Shown here: one piece after another, positions 1 to 3,920 of the stretch
Numbering within the stretch: the stretch's first letter is position 1
How the letters are laid out: each line of letters starts with the position of its first letter
Assembly: GCA_027858355.1 (NCBI GenBank)
Contig: JAQICW010000374.1
Coordinates: 1-5,257, forward strand
DNA: 5,257 bases
Origin: Desulfobacula sp.
Lineage (GTDB): Bacteria; Desulfobacterota; Desulfobacteria; Desulfobacterales; Desulfobacteraceae
Reading direction: 5' to 3'
The notes under the pieces: model-generated
The model's input: only the letters and a program-made list of their open reading frames with translations
Told to the model about the DNA's origin: nothing
The model's database searches: none
Program-made: the position numbers and the translations under genes

Positions 1-34
1 GCAAAATTTTGCAGCAACGCAGTAGATGAGTGAG
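1..34. repeat. Possible fragment of a dispersed intergenic repeat, cut by the window edge
   Basis: The first 12 bases (GCAAAATTTTGC) form a perfect palindrome. The bases that follow (11-30, GCAGCAACGCAGTAGATGAG) resemble 3793-3812 of the G+C-rich element upstream of gatB (GCAGTCAACGTAGCAGGTGG): about 15 of 19 aligned positions match with one gap. The stretch lies just downstream of the hypA stop codon. I infer that this is the tail of a second, diverged repeat copy. The match is short and the copy is truncated, so confidence is low. Confidence 0.3.
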
Positions 35-52
35 TTTTCGTTCAAATACTAT

Positions 53-400
53 TTAGTCTGTAAGTTCCAGGGAAAGAATCTCTATTTCTCTTCCTGTGAG
101 CATTTCAACATCCCCATCCTCACAAAAAGGACATTTAAAAACTGGTCCTGTCACTTCCCAGTTATTATCACAGGATTTACAATGTACCATTACAGCAATA
201 AAGTCAATGTTCAGTCTTGCCCCCTCCAAAGGCGTATCCTTTGTTATGATCTCAAAACAAAAGGTTAAACTGTGCTCAACCACTGCTGCAAGCCTTCCGA
301 TTTTCAGATTCACTTTTTCCACCCTGGGATTCTTAATCTCTCTGGGAATAGAGTCCAGGGCAATTTGAACCAGTTGTTGAGCAATTCCCATTTCATGCAT
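53..400 (-). CDS. hypA: HypA/HybF-family hydrogenase maturation nickel metallochaperone
   Basis: HypA delivers Ni(II), together with HypB, to the large subunit of [NiFe] hydrogenases in the cytoplasm. The 115-residue protein has the usual family length. It opens with Met-His-Glu-Met, and the His2-Glu3 pair forms the N-terminal nickel site known for the family. Two CxxC pairs at Cys74/Cys77 and Cys90/Cys93 match the structural zinc site. The ATG at 400 is chosen because HypA function requires the free MHE start and because AAGGAA lies about 8 nt upstream. The gene ends a same-strand series with tgt 75 nt upstream. No hypB or other hyp gene is visible, although the window ends 52 nt downstream of the stop. 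Family assignment is firm. The protein could instead serve urease or another nickel enzyme, but nothing here points to that. Confidence 0.95.
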   Translation of the reverse strand: MHEMGIAQQLVQIALDSIPREIKNPRVEKVNLKIGRLAAVVEHSLTFCFEIITKDTPLEGARLNIDFIAVMVHCKSCDNNWEVTGPVFKCPFCEDGDVEMLTGREIEILSLELTD

Positions 401-475
401 ATAGTGACTTCCTTGTCTTTAAAAATATTGGTTCTGACCCATGAAAAATAAAATCTCCACTCTGCTTCTTATCTC
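401..475 (-). other. tgt-hypA intergenic spacer
   Basis: This is 75 nt between the tgt stop and the hypA start. It contains the hypA ribosome binding site (AAGGAA near 408-413). I see no hairpin followed by a T-run that would separate hypA from tgt, and no convincing -35/-10 pair. Co-transcription of hypA with tgt is therefore possible but not demonstrated. Confidence 0.5.
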
Positions 476-1603
476 TCATAAGCGTTTAGAATAAAAATCT
501 TTTTTAAACTCTAAAAATCTGTCTTTTTTTATTGCATCCCGCATTTTTTCCATCAAATCAAGATAATAATAAATATTATGGATGGTGTTCAGGCGGTAGG
601 ATAAAAGTTCGCGGGATTTATACAAATGCCGCAGATAGCTTTTTGAATAATTTTGACAGGTATAACAATCACAGTCCGCATCAATGGGCTCTTTGTCAAA
701 CTTGAATCTGGCATTGGGAATATTTATGGTTCCCTTTGAGGTAAACAACTGGCCATTTCTGGCATTTCTGGATGGCATGACACAATCGAACATATCACAT
801 CCCATATCAACCAGCTCCACCAGGTCTTGGGGCGTGCCAACCCCCATGATATATCTGGGTTTGTGAACCGGCATCAAGGGAAGGGTATGGTCTGCCATTT
901 CATACATGAGATCCTTTGGTTCCCCCACACTTAAGCCCCCAATGGCAAACCCTGGGAAATCAATCCCGGTCAATTGTTCAGCTGAAAGAGACCGAAGCTG
1001 CTTTGTCATCCCGCCCTGTATAATCCCGAACAGATTGTTCATACTCCCTTCTGTCTGCCAGAAATCAAAGCCTCTTTTTGCCCACATAAAGGTTTTGTTC
1101 ACAGCGTCCATGGTCTGTCGTTCACTGGCTGGATACCCCATGCAAAAGTCAAGGGACATCATGATATCAGAGCCCAGAATCATCTGGATCTCGACTGCTT
1201 TTTCAGGAGAAAAAAAATGTCTTGATCCATCAATATGGGATTGGAAAGCAACCCCTTCATCTGTAAATTTGGCCAGCTTTGCCAGAGAAAAAAACTGGAA
1301 CCCCCCGGAATCCGTCAGCATGGGCTTATCCCAGCGGATAAATTCATGAAGGCCTTCCATGTGTTGAATTACCTCACACCCTGGACGTAAATACAAATGA
1401 TAGGTATTGCCAAGAATAATCTGGGCCTTGCAATGATCAAGTTCTTCTACACTCATCGCCTTTACTGACCCAAGGGTTCCCACGGGCATGAAAATCGGCG
1501 TGTCAATAACACCGTGATCCGTTGTAATGGTTCCAAGCCTGGCCCTTGAGCTCTGGGAACCGTTTACTTCCTCTGATTGTTTTAATAATTTAAATTTCAA
1601 CAT
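476..1603 (-). CDS. tgt: tRNA-guanine(34) transglycosylase (queuine tRNA-ribosyltransferase)
   Basis: Tgt exchanges guanine-34 of tRNA-Asp, -Asn, -His and -Tyr for preQ1, the committed tRNA step of bacterial queuosine synthesis. The 375-residue protein is full length. Visible family motifs are DSGGFQ at 98-103 (Asp98 as the general acid/base), GIIQGG at 193-198, GGLSVGE at 222-228, and FDCVMPSRNARNGQLFT from 272 with Asp273 as the likely catalytic nucleophile. The zinc site is Cys311-x-Cys313-xx-Cys316 plus His342. One departure is LDFC at 151-154, where bacterial enzymes usually show FDEC. The Asp and Cys are kept. The start at 1603 gives the MLKFKLL beginning typical of Tgt. Only 5 nt separate it from the queA stop and no clear Shine-Dalgarno is present, so translation is probably coupled to queA. 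Confidence 0.97.
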   Translation of the reverse strand: MLKFKLLKQSEEVNGSQSSRARLGTITTDHGVIDTPIFMPVGTLGSVKAMSVEELDHCKAQIILGNTYHLYLRPGCEVIQHMEGLHEFIRWDKPMLTDSGGFQFFSLAKLAKFTDEGVAFQSHIDGSRHFFSPEKAVEIQMILGSDIMMSLDFCMGYPASERQTMDAVNKTFMWAKRGFDFWQTEGSMNNLFGIIQGGMTKQLRSLSAEQLTGIDFPGFAIGGLSVGEPKDLMYEMADHTLPLMPVHKPRYIMGVGTPQDLVELVDMGCDMFDCVMPSRNARNGQLFTSKGTINIPNARFKFDKEPIDADCDCYTCQNYSKSYLRHLYKSRELLSYRLNTIHNIYYYLDLMEKMRDAIKKDRFLEFKKDFYSKRL

Positions 1604-1608
1604 GTTTT

Positions 1609-2687
1609 TTATTCAATGAGCATGGCATCGCCATAGCTGAAAAAACGATAATCCTTAAGTTTTGCTTCCTGGTAGGCATCCAATATTTTCTGCCTGGTGT
1701 AAAATGCAGACACCAGCATCAAAAGCGTGGATTCTGGAAGGTGAAAATTGGTAATCATGGCATCAACACATTTAAAATTGTATCCAGGATATATAAAAAG
1801 ATCGCATAACCCTGTTTTCGGGGTGACCCGACCGTTTTCATCACAAAGAAATTCAAGTGTTCTGACACTGGTGGTCCCCACGGCAATCACACGGCGGTTT
1901 TCGTCTTTGGCCCTATTGATAGTGTTTGCTGTTTCCCTGGATAAATCAAAGGTTTCAGAATGGATCTTATGATCCCTGATATCATCCACTTTGACCGGCA
2001 CAAAGGTTCCATATCCGACGTGGAGGGTGATTTGTACAAATTCAATGCCTTTGTTTAAAAGTTCGCCCATGAGCGCCTCTGTAAAATGAAGCCCGGCTGT
2101 GGGTGCTGCAACAGCACCCTCTTTAGATGCATAAACAGTCTGGTAATCTTCCCAATCATTTTGACCGGAACCGGGATCATCTCTCTTTATATAAGGGGGC
2201 AAAGGAATTTTGCCGAATTTTTTTAAAAATTCTAAAAATTGTCCCCCATTTAAAAATTTTATTTCTGATATGCCCGCCTTTACAGATTCAACCCTTGCCT
2301 CAACCTTTTTTTCCAATAAAAGCCTTGCCCCTTTTTCGGACTCTGGGATGCCTTAATCAGGCAGTCGCACTGAAAAAAACCTGTTTTTTCAAAATTTTTC
2401 ATGCCGGCTGCATAATCAATAATCAATACTTCAACCTTACCGCCGGTTTCTTTTGTGCCAAACAGCCTTGCCGGAATTACCCTGGTATTATTGATCACCA
2501 AAAGGTCACCAGGCCTCAGCAATTTTGTAATGTCTTTAAATTGATAATGGGAAAAGATTTCAGCTTTTCGATCCACATGCAAAAGCCTTGACTCACTCCT
2601 GTTTTTACAGGGTATCTGGGCAATTTTTTCCTTTGGCAGATCATAATCATAGTCAGATAACCTGAAGGTCACACGCGATTTAAACAT
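1609..2687 (-). pseudogene. queA: queA, SAM:tRNA ribosyltransferase-isomerase, reading frame broken (one base short, or -1 frameshifted)
   Basis: QueA transfers and isomerises the ribosyl group of S-adenosylmethionine onto preQ1-34 of tRNA to give epoxyqueuosine. The first frame encodes residues 1-120 from the ATG at 2687, including GDLLVINNTRVIPARLFG (60-77). It then reads 15 foreign residues to TAA at 2280-2282. The remainder lies in the -1 frame and carries EGAVAAPTAGLHFT, TLHVGYGTF, AVGTTSVRTLE, TNFHLPESTLLMLVSAF and the C-terminal YRFFSYGDAM. Joining the frames at the G run (2328-2331) gives SPKKG-ARLLLEKK, as expected for the family, and 359 residues in all; the E. coli protein is about 356. 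No other defect is visible. An assembly homopolymer error, a recent real deletion, or a -1 ribosomal frameshift would all explain this. The start overlaps the upstream DUF2065 stop as TGATG. An in-frame ATG at 2720 exists, but it lies inside DUF2065 and lacks family similarity. Confidence 0.92.
2328..2334 (-). other. A_AAG_GGG slippery-type heptamer at the queA frame break
   Basis: On the minus strand, zero-frame codons CCG-AAA-AAG-GGG-CAA contain the heptamer A AAG GGG, which fits the X XXY YYZ rule for -1 slippage. After slippage the next codon is GCA, which opens the conserved downstream half of QueA. No strong downstream stem-loop and no well-placed upstream Shine-Dalgarno-like stimulator is obvious; an AAGG lies roughly 16 nt upstream. 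A programmed event is therefore possible but unproven. The same run is also a typical place for a base to be lost in sequencing. Confidence 0.4.
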
Positions 2688-2878
2688 CAACGTCCATCCA
2701 TGGCAAAATAAATAATGCAAAGCCCTGCCAGCATCAGAACAAAGCCGAATTTTCTGAGCTTTGTATCCTCAAGACTGATCATCATTTGAACCATTCCTTT
2801 CATTTTTCCGGGGAATGCAAAATATGGCAACCCCTCAACAATCATGACCATGCCAATGACACAAAAGAAAAACTTCAT
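2687..2878 (-). CDS. DUF2065 (YjeT-like) small membrane protein
   Basis: This is a 63-residue protein with two hydrophobic segments, at about residues 3-22 and 42-59. The polar segment between them is basic and methionine-rich, and contains EDTKLRKFGF. This architecture, with EGLPYFAFP in the first half and LRKFG before the second helix, matches the DUF2065 family of which E. coli YjeT is a member. It is predicted to sit in the inner membrane. No biochemical function is established for the family to my knowledge. The start at 2878 is supported by AAAGGA ending 9 nt upstream. Its stop overlaps the queA ATG (TGATG), implying translational coupling. It is probably the first gene of the queA-tgt transcription unit, because the next gene upstream is divergent. 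Confidence 0.85.
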   Translation of the reverse strand: MKFFFCVIGMVMIVEGLPYFAFPGKMKGMVQMMISLEDTKLRKFGFVLMLAGLCIIYFAMDGR

Positions 2879-2998
2879 CTAAAACATCCTTTGTAATTAC
2901 TATCCAGAATTATTTTTGGTACAAACTATTACAATCAAAATATCTTTGCAAACCTTTTTTCTGACCCTGTTTTTCTGGCCTTCAGTGATAAAATATTT

Positions 2999-3027
2999 TT
3001 GATAAAAAACTTCTTGTATGATATATT
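2999..3027 (+). promoter_or_regulatory. Predicted sigma70-type promoter of the toxin-antitoxin operon
   Basis: TTGATA (2999-3004) and TATATT (3022-3027) are separated by exactly 17 nt, a good match to the -35/-10 consensus with optimal spacing. Transcription would begin near 3034, leaving a leader of about 44 nt before the antitoxin ATG. The surroundings are extremely A+T-rich, which raises the chance of fortuitous matches. Confidence 0.6.
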
Positions 3028-3045
3028 AAAATAATTTATATTATA

Positions 3046-3063
3046 TTGTAGATTAAACTACAA
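3046..3063. promoter_or_regulatory. Palindrome, candidate operator for antitoxin autoregulation
   Basis: TTGTAGATTAAACTACAA is an 18-bp palindrome with a single mismatched pair; the outer six bases on each side match perfectly. It lies between the predicted transcription start and the antitoxin ribosome binding site. Ribbon-helix-helix antitoxins usually bind such palindromes to repress their own operon, so this is a plausible binding site. A related CTTGTA/TACAAG pair (3013-3018 and 3059-3064) brackets the -10 region. Confidence 0.45.
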
Positions 3064-3077
3064 GTAGGAGATAAAAA

Positions 3078-3320
3078 ATGAGCGTAATGAGTATTAGAAT
3101 TGATACTGATAAAAAGAAAACGTTAAAAGTCATTGCAACAATCGAAGGTAAAACCATGGGAAAGATTATCTCAGAATTAATTGAAGATTATATTAAAAAA
3201 AATAAGGTAAAAATCCAAAGGCTGTCTGAAAAGGATAATCTGAATGAAATAATGAAATTGTCTGAATCATCTTTTATGGAATGGGATAATGATGAGGATG
3301 AAATCTACAATGAATTATAA
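3078..3320 (+). CDS. Ribbon-helix-helix (CopG/MetJ-like) antitoxin of a type II toxin-antitoxin system
   Basis: The 80-residue protein is predicted to bind DNA through its N-terminal half and the toxin through its C-terminal half. MSIRID (4-9) forms the beta ribbon, followed by helices over about 10-24 and 26-42, which is the ribbon-helix-helix pattern. The tail from 69 to 80 (WDNDEDEIYNEL) is acidic with aromatic residues, typical of the segment that wraps a MazF/PemK toxin. AGGAG at 3066-3070, 7 nt before the ATG, supports the start at 3078 over the in-frame ATG at 3087. The last codons overlap the toxin start by 11 nt, so the two are translationally linked. The class is clear from fold and partner; the exact antitoxin family name is not certain. 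Confidence 0.88.
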   Translation: MSVMSIRIDTDKKKTLKVIATIEGKTMGKIISELIEDYIKKNKVKIQRLSEKDNLNEIMKLSESSFMEWDNDEDEIYNEL

Positions 3321-3645
3321 AAAATGGGATGTTGTGCTGGTTCCTTTCCCTTTCACTGATTTATCCGCCGTAAAAAAAAGGCCTGGATTAATTATCTCTC
3401 CAAACGAATATAATGGTGATCAGGATGTGGTCATTGCATTTGTCACGAGCAAAATAGCTACGCAGCACAAAATGGGAGATTATAAAATAAGAGAATGGGA
3501 AAAATCCAATCTGCCAAAACCATCCATGATAAGGATGAAATTTGCCACGATAGACAAATCCATTATTATCAAAATCCTTGGCAGATTGCAGAAAAAGGAT
3601 TCTGACGAATTTAGCCAGGCATTAATTAATTTCTTCCAGAAATAG
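3310..3645 (+). CDS. PemK/MazF-family endoribonuclease toxin
   Basis: The 111-residue protein is predicted to cleave mRNA at short single-stranded motifs unless bound by the antitoxin encoded just upstream. The opening YKKWDVVLVPFPFTDLSAVKKRPGLIISP is the family signature, a first beta strand followed by the KKRP loop. Arg24 in KKRP and Thr46 in FVTSKI correspond in position to the catalytic Arg and Thr known for B. subtilis MazF. The rest of the fold (SMIRMKFATIDKS, then ILGRLQKKD) is intact, so the toxin looks functional. The ATG at 3310 is chosen because homologues begin a few residues before W-D-V-V; GAGGA at 3294-3298 is a usable ribosome binding site inside the antitoxin gene. The in-frame ATG at 3289 would add seven unrelated residues. 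RNA specificity cannot be read from the sequence. Confidence 0.93.
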   Translation: MNYKKWDVVLVPFPFTDLSAVKKRPGLIISPNEYNGDQDVVIAFVTSKIATQHKMGDYKIREWEKSNLPKPSMIRMKFATIDKSIIIKILGRLQKKDSDEFSQALINFFQK

Positions 3646-3690
3646 ATATAGTTCTTAAGTTGTCCAAAATCCTTCATCAAATTTTCGTTT

Positions 3691-3832
3691 GCCGGCCCGG
3701 CCATGGGCTGTACACCATCCCTGGCCATTAGCAAGGCGACAAGGAGTGACGAGTGAGGCGTATACGTCATACTCCGCAGGGAGGAACGACCGCAGTCAAC
3801 GTAGCAGGTGGCACCTTGCTGATGGATCAGGG
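3691..3832. repeat. G+C-rich palindromic repeat-like element
   Basis: This block is much richer in G and C than the genes around it and can fold on itself in several ways. A local hairpin pairs GGCCATGGG (3699-3707, one bulged T) with CCCTGGCC (3719-3726). A long-range stem pairs CCATTAGCAAGG (3725-3736) with CCTTGCTGATGG (3814-3825), 11 Watson-Crick pairs and one G-T, extended by CCCT (3719-3722) with AGGG (3829-3832). In the centre, GGCGTAT (3757-3763) pairs six of seven with ATACTCC (3769-3775). Its composition, palindromes and intergenic position suggest a dispersed non-coding repeat or miniature mobile element, possibly carried in many copies by this genome. That is inference without a search. 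The short open frames across it on both strands show no protein-like character. Confidence 0.55.
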
Positions 3833-3835
3833 TTG

Positions 3836-3902
3836 TCTAAAAAATCATTGCCTTATAACCCTATCAAGGTTATAAAGACAGGTTATGTTTGAATTTTTTA
3901 GA
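3836..3902. repeat. Nested inverted repeats upstream of gatB
   Basis: TCTAAAAAAT (3836-3845) and ATTTTTTAGA (3893-3902) are perfect 10-bp inverted arms. Between them, TTATAACC (3853-3860) and GGTTATAA (3868-3875) form a perfect 8-bp stem with the 7-nt loop CTATCAA. GGTTAT recurs at 3881-3886. The inner stem has no T-run directly after it, so it does not look like a terminator. It overlaps the candidate gatB promoter, so a protein binding site is one possible role. Confidence 0.5.
3848..3876 (+). promoter_or_regulatory. Candidate sigma70-type promoter for gatB
   Basis: TTGCCT (3848-3853) and TATAAA (3871-3876) are spaced by 17 nt. They match the -35 consensus in four of six positions and the -10 in five of six. 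Transcription would start near 3883, giving a leader of about 38 nt before the gatB ATG. The -10 box lies within one arm of the TTATAACC/GGTTATAA palindrome. An alternative pair, TTGTCT (3833-3838) with TATAAC (3854-3859), has only a 15-nt spacer. Confidence 0.4.
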
Positions 3903-3920
3903 TAAGGAAAATAATTATTT

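Larger units (their letters stand above)
2879..3077. other. Divergent intergenic region between the DUF2065-queA-tgt unit and the toxin-antitoxin module
   Basis: These 199 very A+T-rich bases must carry the start signals of both flanking units. The rightward promoter and a palindrome are listed separately. For the leftward unit I find the DUF2065 ribosome binding site (AAAGGA at 2888-2893) but no -35/-10 pair good enough to call. No open reading frame or RNA gene is recognised here. Confidence 0.6.
3646..3920. other. Intergenic region between the toxin gene and gatB, made of two structured blocks
   Basis: These 275 nt contain no credible gene. After a short A+T-rich stretch comes a G+C-rich self-complementary block (about 3691-3832), then an A+T-rich block with nested inverted repeats and a candidate promoter for gatB (3836-3902). 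GTTGTC(C/T)AAAA occurs on both sides of the G+C-rich block, at 3659-3669 and 3832-3842. No hairpin followed by a T-run was found that would end the toxin-antitoxin transcript. Confidence 0.7.

Noticed and set aside
906..1349. Plus-strand open frame of 147 codons opposite tgt
   Set aside because: It is fully antisense to a strongly conserved tgt region, and its translation shows no protein family. It is a shadow of tgt codon usage.
2127..2591. Plus-strand open frame of 154 codons opposite queA
   Set aside because: It spans the antisense of both queA halves including the frame break. Its length is not evidence of coding because the queA motifs on the other strand account for the conservation.
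2901..2960. Leftward promoter for DUF2065-queA-tgt, for example TTGCAA followed by TAATAG on the minus strand
   Set aside because: The spacer is only 14 nt, and the other pairings tried match poorly; in such A+T-rich sequence this is not enough to call.
3480..3770. Minus-strand open frame of 96 codons opposite the end of the toxin gene
   Set aside because: It lies half in the antisense of the PemK/MazF gene and half in the repeat-like element, and shows no domain. It is a shadow frame.
3689..3892. Plus-strand open frame of 67 codons between the toxin gene and gatB
   Set aside because: It runs through the G+C-rich palindromic block, starts without a ribosome binding site, and gives a protein with no recognisable family or sensible composition. 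It is better explained as repeat sequence.
3853..3902. Possible Rho-independent terminator ending at the T6 run at 3894-3899
   Set aside because: The 8-bp stem ends at 3875, 18 nt before the T-run, and the stem is A+T-rich. The T-run instead pairs with the A-run at 3839-3844 as part of an inverted repeat.
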